Shown piece after piece: positions 1 through 10,200 of a stretch of DNA of 56,700 bases. Numbering within the stretch: position 1 is the first letter of the stretch; each line of letters opens with the position of its first letter. A model generated the notes under the pieces. That model was not told the origin of the DNA. It saw only the letters and a list, made by a program, of their open reading frames with translations, and did not search any database. The translations under genes were made by a program, and so were the position numbers. The DNA is taken from assembly GCA_947624775.1 (NCBI GenBank), contig CANQLT010000004.1:1-56700 (forward strand), given 5' to 3'. This DNA comes from an uncultured Monoglobus sp. (GTDB lineage Bacteria; Bacillota; Clostridia; Monoglobales; Monoglobaceae).

Positions 1-3000
1 CAGAGGCTTCATGCCGTTTTCGCTGTCCCAGATAAACAGTTTGACTGTGCCCGAAGCGGGTTTCTTGAAATCAAGACCTTTAATCTCCGTGCCGCTTATA
101 TCATACATGCTGGCGGCGGTCAGAACCGTGTTCTCGCTGTATACCCCGATGATCAGCTTGGCCTTCGGCTCGGCGTCCGTGCCGTAGTATTTTATTTCCG
201 TGCTCAATGTTCCGTCCGCTCCATACGTCGCGCTTGCTATCTCATAGGGATATTCATGCGCTGTCGGAGTCTCAGTGGGAGTCGGCGTATCGGTCGGCTC
301 GGGAGTGTCGGTCGGTATGGGAGTATTGTCAAGCTCAGCAATGTAAATGTTGTCAACACCCAGCTCGATTATTTCGCCCTCATCGTTTGTGCCTTTTGTC
401 ATAACAGCCATACCTGTCATAACAAGGTGCGGTATCGCGCTTTCCTCAACTTTTATAGTGCCCTGCGCCAGAGATATTTCACGGCTTAGAACATAGTCCT
501 CTCCGTCTTTTTTGGTGTATACCTTAACGGCGTTGTCGGCCTTGTGGTATTCAACTCTCAGTGTAAACCACCTGCCGGGCGTGAAGTTGAAATCGGGTAT
601 AACGTAGTCAAACCCTCTTTCTCTTGTGTCGTCGCCACCCGATGAGAAGTAGTCGGTGAGTTTAAGGGTCGCGCCGTCGCCGGTCTTTACCTCAAAGGCT
701 CTGCCGTCGTCGGAGCCCGCGGAGTAGCTGTTATTGGGATCAACGTTGTTTTTGTCGTAGAATCTCAGCAGCACGTTGTCCTTTACAGGGGTGCTTATAT
801 TGAAATCCTGCTCAATGACGATAACTTCCGAGTCAATCGGGTCGGCGGGATTGTATGTAAATCCGTCCTGGCCGCTGCCCGTGTCGGTGAATTTGAGGTA
901 GTTATCGCCTTCGGCCTTTTCGTCAACTGCGGGAGCGACAGCGCCCTCGTTCGCTTGTGTTCTGTGGTTTATTGTCAGCTCTTTGCCGTTTTCGTTTGCG
1001 ATTTTTGATGTTCTGTCGGGATATGTCGTGTCCTTTGCGATAGAGTTGAAGTCCCATTTCTCGCCCTTGAGGGGAATAGGAGTGGGAGCGACCGTCGGCT
1101 CGGGCGTGATATACGGAGTTGGCTCGGGCGTGGGCGTCGTCTCGATCTTGTAGGGAAGAGCCTCAACATTTGGATTTGGAACCGCGATCTCGGCGGTCTC
1201 GGCTCCGTGGTTCTGGAGCGTCTGACTTTCGGCGTTCATCGGCTGCGCCAGGATATAGGCGAACAGCAGAGTTTTTGCCGCTTTCGCGCGGGTCACCTTT
1301 GCTTTGGGCTCAAGGACTGTGCCGAGCTTGACCGCTCCGCGCTCTATGGCCTGCTCGCTGCGCATAAGGCCGAGGTTGTAGGCCTCTTTAACCTTGCCGT
1401 ACAGCACGGGCGAGATCTCGTCTTTGTCCGTGAGAGCGCCCCAGCCCACAAGCGGGAAGTAAGGCGTGCCCTCATAGATAGCGTTCTGGTCGTAGTTGGC
1501 GTCGCCCGGCGCGGGCAGACCGTCATTGTTTGTCATGTACTCGCGTTTGTTCCACGCGCCGCTGTCGTTTTTGCCGTATTTCAGATAATAAGCGTCATAG
1601 AGTATCGCGCCCATTGCCTCGCGCGTCAGAGCCGCGTCGGACGCGATGGCTCCCGTGTCCACAAAATCGGGTTCTTTGATATATGTGGCGGTTATCGTTA
1701 TGTCCTTGTCAACATATTCGCGGTATTCCTTTTCATTCGTAACCGGCTCGCCGTTTATAAAGATTTGGTCGTTCAGATATCCCGGGTCGGCCACGGCGGT
1801 TATTCTGACCTCGTCTCTGTCGTTCACGAAAAGAGTCTCGGTGCTTTGCGGATAGTCGAGAGAGTAGTATCTCAGGCCGAACAGTCGTCCGTTTCCGCCG
1901 TGAGCTGTGAGGGTGTATCCTGTGTTTTGCTCAACGTCAAACTCGACGGTGCCGTATATTGTGGCTCCCGAGCCGTCGATAGTGTTGTTTATCAGCTTTG
2001 ACTGTATTGCGCCGCTCACATTGTTTTTAAGCTCGATATTCTTGTTGTCGTTAAAGCGGACATACAGCACCAGCTTACCCTTTGCCTTTGAGAAATAGGT
2101 CACGGGCTTTTCGGGAGTGGTGTTTCTGAACTCAATATAGTTTTGCGTAACAGCGCTGTTCTCGGGGAACGACGCCGAAGTGTCGGTTCCCTTTACAAAA
2201 TTCTCCGCAGGCGCGGTGACTGTCATATACGCATCGTCGATAACGCCGCCCGCTTCGATCGTGTCGGGAATGTCCACGCTGATCTGATCGAATTGGCTCT
2301 CGTTATAGGCGGTTATCGTGCCGCCGTCCGATTGGGTTATCGTTATCCTGTGCTGGCCTGCCGCGGGTTCTTCGGCGGCCTCGGCCGAGGCGGTTTCAAC
2401 CTCTGGGCCGTATTTTTCTTGAAGCTCGGCGTATGTCAGATTATAGCTGCCGAGGGCGCCCGGCTCAAGCTCAAAGACCGTTTCCATGCCGCGGGCAAAC
2501 TCGCCCACGGTGATAAGGTCGTTCGGCTTAAACAGGTTTTCGCTGTTTTTGTGCATCGCGCCAACGCGCAGTATTCTCTCGATATTGTCTCTGTAGTAAT
2601 AATTTTGCTCGGGCAGAGGCGTCGCTCCCGGAGCCACGTCCACCTGGCCTACATCCGCCGCCATTTCGGGGAAGATCGAGGTCCAGTCGCCCGATTTTGC
2701 CGCTTGCTGCGCCTCGGGGAGCAGATACGAGAACAGAGTTTTCATAAACTCTTTACTGGTGTATACGTCGTCGTCCGAGGTCGCCTCGTCGCAGATGTAT
2801 TCCATCATTATTCTGGCGAACTGCTTTGACGCGGATTCCTTGTATGTGGTTCCGTCCCAGTTGGAAACGCCGTTGGCCGAGTTTTCGGCGGGCGTCTCGC
2901 CAGCCTCGTATGAGCTGAATATATACAGCGGCTCGTTCTCGCCCAGCTTGCTCACATAGTCCTTGACGCCCTCATACATACCGATATATCCGACGCCCTC

Positions 3001-4155
3001 GTCGGCTTTCGCGGTATCGCGCATAATGCCCGTCGCGTCGGGGTTAAAGCCGTTGGGCTTGTCGGCGCCTTCGAGAGAGAAACCGTTGCCTCTCGGAACG
3101 GCCGAAACCAATATCGGGTGCATGCCTCTGGTTTTTATGGCTTTTATGTACATATCGAGCCACTGTTTATAAAGCGCGTTGTTCTCGTCGGGTGTGCCAT
3201 AGTTGAGGCCTCTGTCAAATCTGGTATGGCCGTCGGCCTCGTCGCCCTGAGCCGATGTCAGGAAAACATAATCGCCCGGCTTGCCTGTCAGCAGTATGTC
3301 GTTGAATCTGCCCTCGGTGTAGCTTCTCTTCATGCTTCTGCCGCCCATAGAGTAGTTCACAACATCTGCGATCTTGTCGGGGTCGAAATAATATTCAAGC
3401 ACCTGTCCCCAGGAGGAATAAGAGGACTCGTTGGTGTATGTCTTTTCGGTGGAGCCGCCCAGTATATATATGGTCGCCTTGTCGCCGGGCTCATTATTGG
3501 CAATCGGCGTTATCGAGATCGACTTGACCGTGACTGTCCGGCTGCTCGTCCTTGAAGGCATGGCGATCGGCTCTATGTCTATCTCAACAAAGTCCTGTCC
3601 GGTGGCAAAGTCGTATGACCATTTTGTATTGTTATTATCCCATGTGACCATGGTGTTCCTTTTAACGTTTCCCGCGTCGTCCCAGCCGGAGGTCCTTCTG
3701 ATTCGGTCATACTCCATGCCGGTCGGCGTGACCCAGGTGTTGTCTCTGTTGCTGGTTCCGCCCAGCTGCACCTCGATATGATAGGCGCCCGCGGGCAGGT
3801 CGGCTCTGTAGATCAGTCCGCCGTGATTGAGGTATTCGGCGCTGTCGCTCAAATATTTGCCGTTTCCTTCGGTCGCGTTCATGCCGTCGGCGGTAAGAGG
3901 GCGCGCCATGCTTACAGAGACAACCTGACGTTCCTCACCCGGCGGCAATATCATGCCCGATTCGGTAACAAAGCCCTGTTTTTTCTCGGCAGAGTAGAAG
4001 TAGTCGGTGTTTTTGGCGCCGCTGTCAAAGCCTGCGGCAAAGTCAACGCTGACCGAGGTTAGAGGCTCGTCGCCGCCTTCGGCAAACGAAACGCACGGCA
4101 GCGCGGAGATCAGCATAGCGATAACAAGCGTTATACCGAGAAATCTTTTTTTCAT
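1..4155 (-). CDS. Secreted rhamnogalacturonan-acetylesterase-like protein, catalytic residues lost (3' end outside window)
   Basis: At least 1385 residues, open to the window edge. The start at 4155 follows GGAGG and opens a signal peptide ending CVSFA. Layout: an N-terminal beta-sandwich (about 25-220), an SGNH/GDSL domain of the CE12 type (about 225-460), an SLH-like segment (about 515-562), a sandwich and Big-like region, a second SLH-like stretch (about 838-965), a Pro/Thr linker, a LamG-like domain (about 1027-1278), and a C-terminal module containing FIWDS. It is a paralog of residues about 1190-2150 of the protein at 7243-15108. Block I reads GGST instead of GDST (about 231), block III reads QGD instead of HND (about 301), and the final DGTH reads DGTT (about 435). 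The first loses Asp, the second Asn, the third the catalytic His. A non-catalytic binding or scaffold role is inferred. Confidence 0.85.
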   Translation of the reverse strand, partial: MKKRFLGITLVIAMLISALPCVSFAEGGDEPLTSVSVDFAAGFDSGAKNTDYFYSAEKKQGFVTESGMILPPGEERQVVSVSMARPLTADGMNATEGNGKYLSDSAEYLNHGGLIYRADLPAGAYHIEVQLGGTSNRDNTWVTPTGMEYDRIRRTSGWDDAGNVKRNTMVTWDNNNTKWSYDFATGQDFVEIDIEPIAMPSRTSSRTVTVKSISITPIANNEPGDKATIYILGGSTEKTYTNESSYSSWGQVLEYYFDPDKIADVVNYSMGGRSMKRSYTEGRFNDILLTGKPGDYVFLTSAQGDEADGHTRFDRGLNYGTPDENNALYKQWLDMYIKAIKTRGMHPILVSAVPRGNGFSLEGADKPNGFNPDATGIMRDTAKADEGVGYIGMYEGVKDYVSKLGENEPLYIFSSYEAGETPAENSANGVSNWDGTTYKESASKQFARIMMEYICDEATSDDDVYTSKEFMKTLFSYLLPEAQQAAKSGDWTSIFPEMAADVGQVDVAPGATPLPEQNYYYRDNIERILRVGAMHKNSENLFKPNDLITVGEFARGMETVFELEPGALGSYNLTYAELQEKYGPEVETASAEAAEEPAAGQHRITITQSDGGTITAYNESQFDQISVDIPDTIEAGGVIDDAYMTVTAPAENFVKGTDTSASFPENSAVTQNYIEFRNTTPEKPVTYFSKAKGKLVLYVRFNDNKNIELKNNVSGAIQSKLINNTIDGSGATIYGTVEFDVEQNTGYTLTAHGGNGRLFGLRYYSLDYPQSTETLFVNDRDEVRITAVADPGYLNDQIFINGEPVTNEKEYREYVDKDITITATYIKEPDFVDTGAIASDAALTREAMGAILYDAYYLKYGKNDSGAWNKREYMTNNDGLPAPGDANYDQNAIYEGTPYFPLVGWGALTDKDEISPVLYGKVKEAYNLGLMRSEQAIERGAVKLGTVLEPKAKVTRAKAAKTLLFAYILAQPMNAESQTLQNHGAETAEIAVPNPNVEALPYKIETTPTPEPTPYITPEPTVAPTPIPLKGEKWDFNSIAKDTTYPDRTSKIANENGKELTINHRTQANEGAVAPAVDEKAEGDNYLKFTDTGSGQDGFTYNPADPIDSEVIVIEQDFNISTPVKDNVLLRFYDKNNVDPNNSYSAGSDDGRAFEVKTGDGATLKLTDYFSSGGDDTRERGFDYVIPDFNFTPGRWFTLRVEYHKADNAVKVYTKKDGEDYVLSREISLAQGTIKVEESAIPHLVMTGMAVMTKGTNDEGEIIELGVDNIYIAELDNTPIPTDTPEPTDTPTPTETPTAHEYPYEIASATYGADGTLSTEIKYYGTDAEPKAKLIIGVYSENTVLTAASMYDISGTEIKGLDFKKPASGTVKLFIWDSENGMKPL

Positions 4156-4179
4156 AATTATATTTCCTCCTTTAAATAA

Positions 4180-4202
4180 TGCTCAAATTTATTAAAATAG
4201 CA
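4180..4202 (-). other. Leader hairpin of the 1-4155 gene
   Basis: TGCT and AGCA arms close a loop containing ATTTTAATAAA, between promoter and ribosome binding site. The leader at 15128-15159 has the same loop core with arms changed to TGCC/GGCA, a compensatory pair change. Function unknown. Confidence 0.4.
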
Positions 4203-4230
4203 CAAAATTCTAAAATATCATACATATTAA

Positions 4231-4259
4231 ATTATACAATATTATGTTGTCTTTTGCAA
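4231..4259 (-). promoter_or_regulatory. Sigma-A promoter of the 1-4155 gene
   Basis: Read on the minus strand: TTGCAA, 17-bp spacer, perfect TATAAT. It lies about 75 bp upstream of the ATG at 4155 and points into that gene. Confidence 0.65.
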
Positions 4260-4307
4260 GAGAAACTTTGCATTTTTTTGAAAAAATATTAAGTTTTTGC
4301 GGCAAAT

Positions 4308-4333
4308 ATAAAAAGCGGGCGAAAACTGCCCGC
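4308..4333 (-). terminator. Intrinsic terminator of folD
   Basis: On the minus strand GCGGGC, a 7-nt loop, GCCCGC, then a T run. It sits about 20 nt past the folD stop codon. Confidence 0.8.
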
Positions 4334-4351
4334 CCGCGATAGCTCTCGCGC

Positions 4352-5200
4352 TTACCGCATATGCTTTTTCGAGGCTGTGACCGTGTTGCGCATCAGCATA
4401 GCCACCGTCATCGGGCCCACGCCGCCCGGCACCGGAGTGATAGCTCCCGCAATTGGCTCAACATCGTCAAAGTCCACGTCGCCGCACAGCTTGCCGTTTT
4501 CGTCTCTGTCCATACCTACGTCGATAACGACCGCGCCGGGCTTTACCATGTCGGCCTTGACAAATTTGGCGATACCCACCGCCGCGACCAGAATGTCGGC
4601 GCGCTTTGTTATTTCGGCGAGGTTTTGGGTGTGTGAGTGGCAGGTCGTCACCGTGCCATTTTCGTGCAGCAGCAGCATGGACATCGGTTTGCCCACGATA
4701 TTGCTGCGGCCGATAACGACGCAGTTTTTGCCGTCAACGCTGACGCCGCTCTCGTGTATCAGTTCCATAATGCCTGCGGGCGTGCAGGGCAGAAAGTCAT
4801 AGTCGCCAATCATTATCTTACCCACATTGACCGGATGGAAAGCGTCCACGTCCTTGTCAGGCCTGATGTTGTTTATTATAACGCTGTCGTCAAGGTGCTC
4901 GGGCAGCGGCAGCTGAACCAGAACACCGTCTATCTTGTCGTCATTGTTGAGCTTTTCGACCAGATCGAGCAGCTCCCGCTCGGTGGTCTCCTCGGGCAGA
5001 CGGTGTATTTCCGAATATATCCCCAGGTCCTCGCACGCCTTTTCCTTGTTGCGCACATAGACCTTTGAGGCCGAGTCGTCGCCTACCAAGACCACCGCGA
5101 GACCTGTCTGCTTGCCCTGCGCTTTAAGCTCCGCCGCCTCGTCTCTGAGCTCGTCCTTTACTCTTTGCGATACTGTTTTTCCGCTGAGAATTTTTGCCAT
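4352..5200 (-). CDS. folD: Bifunctional methylenetetrahydrofolate dehydrogenase / methenyltetrahydrofolate cyclohydrolase
   Basis: A 282-residue cytosolic enzyme of the usual family length. FolD interconverts 5,10-methylene-THF, 5,10-methenyl-THF and 10-formyl-THF with NADP, supplying one-carbon units for purines and formyl-methionine. Visible family features are the [12 protein letters not shown] segment with the catalytic Tyr and Lys, VQLPLP, the DVDAFHPVN loop, the nucleotide-binding GRSNIVGKP, and the C-terminal [10 protein letters not shown]. The start at 5200 follows AGGAGGAAATC. The first 77 bases overlap the 3' end of ygiQ in another frame, so the two are probably co-transcribed and translationally coupled. 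A terminator follows directly, making ygiQ-folD a short operon. Confidence 0.97.
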   Translation of the reverse strand: MAKILSGKTVSQRVKDELRDEAAELKAQGKQTGLAVVLVGDDSASKVYVRNKEKACEDLGIYSEIHRLPEETTERELLDLVEKLNNDDKIDGVLVQLPLPEHLDDSVIINNIRPDKDVDAFHPVNVGKIMIGDYDFLPCTPAGIMELIHESGVSVDGKNCVVIGRSNIVGKPMSMLLLHENGTVTTCHSHTQNLAEITKRADILVAAVGIAKFVKADMVKPGAVVIDVGMDRDENGKLCGDVDFDDVEPIAGAITPVPGGVGPMTVAMLMRNTVTASKKHMR

Positions 5201-7037
5201 TGTTTGATTTCCTCCTGTGTGTATTTTGATTGTTATTATTATACGGTTTTATAAGACATTTTTTGTCATAGCCTATAAGATCCCGCCTTCCGGCCTTGAT
5301 GAGAGCGCGGCGCACAAGCTCGTGATTCTTGGGGTCGCGGTACTGCAGCAGCGCTCTCTGCATCTGTTTTTCCTCGTAGGTCTTGGGCACATATACCGGT
5401 TTCATGGTTCGCGGGTCGATACCTGTGTGGTACATGCAGGTTGAAATGCTGCCCGGCGTGGGATAAAAGTCCTGCACCTGGTCGGGGCTTATGCCGTTGT
5501 CGCGCAGATATTCCGCCAGCTTCACCGCGTCTTTCAGCGTGCAGCCGGGGTGCGACGACATCAGATAAGGCACCATGTACTGCTCTTTTTTCAGCTCCGC
5601 GTTTACCGCGTTAAACTTTTTCCTGAACTTTTCATAGACCGCGTGTTTCGGCTTGCCCATATATCCGAGGACGGTGTCTGAGATGTGCTCGGGCGCCACG
5701 CGCAGCTGTCCGCTGATATGGTGCGCCGAAAGCTCCCTGAGAAACGTGTCGTCCTTGTCGGCCAGCACATAGTCGAACCTGACGCCGCTACGCACGAACA
5801 CTTTTTTAACGCCCGGCAGCGCCCTGAGCTCGCGCAGGAGCTCGATATAATCGCTGTGGTCGGCGATAAGATTCGGGCAGGGCTCGGGGAACAGGCATTG
5901 TCTGTTTTTGCACACGCCCCGCTTTTCCTGCTCCTTGCATGATGGCGCGCGGAAATTGGCCGTCGGGCCGCCCACGTCGTGGATATATCCCTTGAAGTTT
6001 TTGCGTTTTGTGAGTTTCTCGGCCTCGCGCAGGATCGACTTCCGGCTCCGCGCGGTCACCGAGCGCCCCTGGTGCAATGTCAGGGCGCAGAAGTTGCAGC
6101 CGCCGAAACAGCCGCGGCACGAGGTTATCGAAAACTCGACCTCTTTTATCGCGGGCACGCCGCCTTGGTTTTCGTATGACGGGTGATAAGTCCCCGCGTA
6201 GGGCAGTTCGTACACGTCGTCCAGCTCCTGTGTCGAGAGCGGAGCGGCGGGCGGATTCTGCACTATATATCTGTTGCTGTCAAGCTGTATAAGCGGTCTG
6301 CCACGGATATGGTCCTGCTCGTCATATTGAGTTTTTGTGGCCTCGGCGTATTTGACTTTATCGTCTCTGACCTCCGCGAACGACGGCAGCGTTATCCCGT
6401 CGGCAGGCAGAGCCGATTTGTCGCTCTCGATATACACAGTGCCGCAAACTCCCTTGATCTCCGAAACCGGCACGCCCGCGCCGAGCAGTTCGGCGATCTC
6501 AACAGTCGAACGCTCGCCCATGCCGAACGAGAGAAGATCGGCGCCGCTGTCTATCAGTATGCTGCGGCGCACCTTGTCGCTGTGGTAGTCGTAGTGGGCG
6601 AAGCGGCGCAGGCTGGCCTCGATCCCGCCGATTATTATAGGCACATCACCGAACGCCTCGCGTATTCTGTTGCAGTAGACTATCGTCGCGCGGTCGGGAC
6701 GTTTGCCGGCCTTTCCTCCCGGAGAGTACAAATCGGTGTTGCGCACCTTTTTGGCGGCTGTGTAGCGGTTAACCATCGGGTCGATATTGCCCGAGGACAC
6801 CAAAAAACCCAGCCTTGGCCTGCCGAGCACTTTAAAGCCCTCGCAGTCGTGCCAGTCGGGCTGAGAAATAATGCCGACCGTGTAGCCGCGGCTTTCGAGA
6901 ACGCGCGAAATAACGGCGTGGCCGAAAGCGGAGTGGTCCACATATGCGTCGCCGATAACATATACAAAGTCGAGGCGCTCGATGCCGCGCTCTTTCATAT
7001 CCTCCCGCGAAACGGGCAAAAAATTTGCGTTATTCAT
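5124..7037 (-). CDS. ygiQ: YgiQ family radical SAM protein
   Basis: 637 residues. It begins FLPVSREDM, the usual N-terminus of this family, and carries the UPF0313/YgiQ domain, then a radical SAM core with CFGGCNFC (Cys-x3-Cys-x2-Cys, near 308-315) that would hold a [4Fe-4S] cluster. A second Cys-rich segment ([15 protein letters not shown]) follows. The biochemical role of YgiQ proteins is not established. The last 50 or so residues are a basic, Asn/Arg/Lys-rich low-complexity tail, whose final part overlaps folD. No Shine-Dalgarno precedes the ATG, and the -10 element ends only 6 nt before it, suggesting a leaderless message. Confidence 0.93.
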   Translation of the reverse strand: MNNANFLPVSREDMKERGIERLDFVYVIGDAYVDHSAFGHAVISRVLESRGYTVGIISQPDWHDCEGFKVLGRPRLGFLVSSGNIDPMVNRYTAAKKVRNTDLYSPGGKAGKRPDRATIVYCNRIREAFGDVPIIIGGIEASLRRFAHYDYHSDKVRRSILIDSGADLLSFGMGERSTVEIAELLGAGVPVSEIKGVCGTVYIESDKSALPADGITLPSFAEVRDDKVKYAEATKTQYDEQDHIRGRPLIQLDSNRYIVQNPPAAPLSTQELDDVYELPYAGTYHPSYENQGGVPAIKEVEFSITSCRGCFGGCNFCALTLHQGRSVTARSRKSILREAEKLTKRKNFKGYIHDVGGPTANFRAPSCKEQEKRGVCKNRQCLFPEPCPNLIADHSDYIELLRELRALPGVKKVFVRSGVRFDYVLADKDDTFLRELSAHHISGQLRVAPEHISDTVLGYMGKPKHAVYEKFRKKFNAVNAELKKEQYMVPYLMSSHPGCTLKDAVKLAEYLRDNGISPDQVQDFYPTPGSISTCMYHTGIDPRTMKPVYVPKTYEEKQMQRALLQYRDPKNHELVRRALIKAGRRDLIGYDKKCLIKPYNNNNQNTHRRKSNNGKNSQRKNSIAKSKGRAQRRGGGA

Positions 7038-7043
7038 GAGTTA

Positions 7044-7072
7044 ATTATAGCATTGTCAATGAGTTAAGTCAA
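7044..7072 (-). promoter_or_regulatory. Sigma-A promoter of ygiQ-folD
   Basis: On the minus strand TTGACT, 17-bp spacer, TATAAT. The expected transcription start falls at or within 1-2 nt of the ygiQ ATG (7037). The -35 box overlaps the end of the heptad repeat at 7071-7105. Confidence 0.65.
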
Positions 7073-7105
7073 CATAGTAATTAGAGATTAGCGAATAGTG
7101 ATTAC
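7071..7105 (+). repeat. Heptad TAG repeat array A
   Basis: Four 7-bp units ending in TAG (AACATAG, TAATTAG, AGATTAG, CGAATAG) plus a decayed fifth (TGATTAC). Member of a dispersed family seen at least eleven times in this window. Confidence 0.75.
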
Positions 7106-7200
7106 GCGGAGTTGATTTGGCGAAATTCATTCGCATATTCCCGCGAACGTATGGGTTTGGCTCTCCCCAAGGGGCGAGGCAGACGGGCGGATAATATCCG
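7106..7200. repeat. Intergenic palindromic repeat debris
   Basis: Contains GGCTCTCCCCAAGGGGCGAG followed by GCAGACGGGCGG. Related blocks occur at 51366-51380 and 56067-56190. No gene seen. Confidence 0.45.
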
Positions 7201-7232
7201 CAAAAAAAGGCTCTCCCCAAAAGGGGAGAGCC
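7201..7232 (-). terminator. Intrinsic terminator of the giant pectin esterase gene
   Basis: On the minus strand GGCTCTCCCC, TTTT loop, GGGGAGAGCC, then seven T. A perfect 10-bp stem just after the stop codon. Confidence 0.9.
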
Positions 7233-7242
7233 GAAAAACCGA

Positions 7243-10200
7243 TTATTGATTTTTAACTCTTGACATTATTGTCGCTGCTTCCGCACGTGTCGCGGGATCC
7301 TTGGGATTGAACATTCCGTCCGAACCTGTCAGAATTCCCTGCTCCGAGAGAGCCGCCACATAAGGCAGCGCGTAATCTTCGATCGCTGCCGCGTCGGAAT
7401 AGTTGACAGCCGCCTGCGAGCTGAGGTTCAGATATCTGCCGACGATCGCTGCGATCTGCTCGCGTGTGATGTTGTCGTCGGGGCTGAATGTGATCTCGCT
7501 TGTGCCGTTCACTATGCCTGCCGCCTGACCTGCCGCGACGTAAGGCGCGAACCAGTCTGTGTCCGCAACGTCGGCGAATGTCGAGGCGCCGCCGGGTGTG
7601 ATGCCGAACAACATTACGGCTATCTTGGTGAACTCCGCTCTGGTGATCGGGTTCTCGGGCACGAACAGCGTGGGTGTCTCACCGTTGATGATTCCCGCGT
7701 TGTAGAGGTCCATGATATATCCGTATGCCCAATAGCTTTCGGGAACATCCTCAAATACCTGGGTTCCGGGCTGAACGGGAGCTGCTGTCGCGCCTGTTCC
7801 GGGAATGAGCGTAGCCGAGGGCTCCGATGTGGCTCCGGGTTCCGCGGTGGCCGCGGGCGTGGGTGTCGCCGCTGAGCCGCCTGTTGAGAAGTTCGAGTTT
7901 GTGCCTGTGCCGCCGTATGATGATGAGGGTCTGTGCGTCGGCAGAGGAGCCTTTGTGGGCTCGCTCGAGGGTTCCGATGTGGGCTCGGGCGCTGCTGTCG
8001 GCTCAAACGTGTTTGTTACGTTAATGTCAACCGAGTATGTGTTGCCCTTGTCGTCCTCGATTATAACGGTGTTTGTTCCGTTGGGCAGCGTGCTGAGGAA
8101 TTCGGGTGTAAAGGTGATTACGCCGTTTTCAACCTTGTAGCTGTTTGCGGGAACGGCCGCGCCGTTAAGTGTTACCTGAGATACGTTCGCCGCCGCGTCG
8201 GGAAGCGTGATGATAACATCCTCGGGAGCCGCACCGTCAAATTTCTGATCGGGGAGAGGCTCAGGCGTGGCAGTGGGTTCGGGAGTTGCGTCAGTTCCCG
8301 GAGTGGGAGTAGCGTCTGTTCCCGGTTCGGGTGTCGCGTCTGTTCCCGGAGTGGGAGTAGCGTCGGTTCCCGGTTCGGGTGTAACGTCAGTTCCCGGAGT
8401 GGGAGTGGCGTCTGTGCCGGGCTCAGGAGTAACGTCAGTTCCCGGAGTGGGTGTCGCGTCTGTTCCGGGCTCGGGAGTGGCCGTCTCCTCGGGAGCCGAG
8501 GACTCGCCCGGCTCGGGAGTTACGTCTGTTCCCGGAGTGGGTGTCGGCTGATCAGGAACCGGAGTCGGCTCTGCTGTCGGCTCGGGTGTCGGTGTCGCGG
8601 GTACCGGAGTGGGCAGTTCTTCCTCGGATACGCCGGTGTAAGGCGTTGAGGGAGCCTGCTCGTTGGGTGCCGCGATGTCAGCCACGGTCGCAGCTGCCTT
8701 GTTGGTGTTGTCGGGTATGAGCTGGCTCTCATTCTTTAAGGGCTGAGTTAAGATGTAGCAGAATACCAGCGTCTTGGCCGCCTTGGCTCTTGTTACCTCG
8801 GCCTTGGGCTCAAGCTGATTGCCATTCTGTATAGCGCCTCTCTTAATGCCTTGCTCTGTTCTCATAAGACCTAAGTTATACGCTTCCTTGACCTTCATGT
8901 ACAATCCCATATCAAGCTGATCCGTGTCTGTGAGAAGACCCCATCCTGTCTGCGGAATATAAGGCGTTCCGTCATATTTTATGTTCGGGTCATAGTTCGG
9001 GTCGTCGGGCGAGAGCGCCGCGCCGTTCTGATCCATATAGGGAACCTTATTCCATGTTCCATCTTCGTTTTTGCCGTACGCCGCGAGATAAGCGTCATAC
9101 AGGATTGCTCCCATTGCCTCGCGCGTCAGAGCCGCATCGGAAGCGATCATCGTTTGCTCGTATGTCTCGGGCTCCTTCTCAAATACAGCCGAAACTGTTG
9201 TGTTCGCCTCTACCTTTATGGTATGTTCTCTTGTTGCGGCGGCTTCCTTTCCGTCAACAAGGATAGCCTTGAATACATATCCGCTGCTCGCGCTTGCGGC
9301 GATCTTAACGCTGTCGCCCGCGTTTACATTAAGCGATGTATCACTCTGCGGATAGCCTGCCTCATACATTAATCCGTAAAGCTGTCCTGTGCCGCCGTTG
9401 CAATACAATTTGTACTCGTTTCCTTCTGTTACGTCGAAAACAACTTCGCCTATAACAGCCGTATTACGATGATCTGCATCAGCTTTTTCACCCTCGATAT
9501 ATTTGTCTACCTTTGAGCCGTCAGCTAAATTCTCAATAGAAATTGCCTTGGTGTTGTCAAATTTCATGTACAGAGTTATTGTGCCCGACGCTTTTGCGGT
9601 GTAATACACTTCTTTATCGCCGTTTTTATCATCGGCCTTTCTGAATTCAACGCCATTGACAGTGATATCCGGATTGTTCTTAAAGACAGCGTTCTTATCA
9701 GACTTTTTAACTATGGTTTTAGGAGCTTTCATGGTATAATAGTCGTTATCCCATGTCTGTTCAGGCGTTACGCTGTCTGTAATATCGGTCGTGGCTGTTG
9801 TGTGCTGTGATTCATTGTAAATAACAACTTTTCCGCCTTCAGCGGGCTGCTGAACCGTTACCGTAAATTCTCCGTCAGCCGCCTGCGCGGTCTCTTCGAT
9901 AGAAGCCGCTTCGAGAGGCTGAGCGTTCTTTTCCTTGAGCTCATCATAAGTGAGAACATAGTTATTCAGAGTGTTTGTCGGCAGACCGAATACTGTCTCC
10001 ATGCCTCTTGCAAACTCGCCTACCGTGATCGTCTGAGTGGGCTTGAAGTTGTTGTCCTTATCCTTATGGAGCGCGCCTATCTGCAGAGCCTTCTCGATAT
10101 TGGGTCTGTAATAGTAGTTATTCTGCGCCTGTTTCTCGGCTCCGGGAACAACGTCAACCGCGCTTACGTCGCTTGCCATCTCGGGGAATACGTCGGACCA

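Noticed and set aside
6183-7067. Plus-strand open frame of 294 codons opposite ygiQ
   Set aside because: Shadow of ygiQ; low-complexity composition and no ribosome binding site.
7106-7200. tRNA or other structured RNA gene
   Set aside because: The palindromes match the dispersed repeat family; no cloverleaf could be drawn. No tRNA was found elsewhere in the window either.
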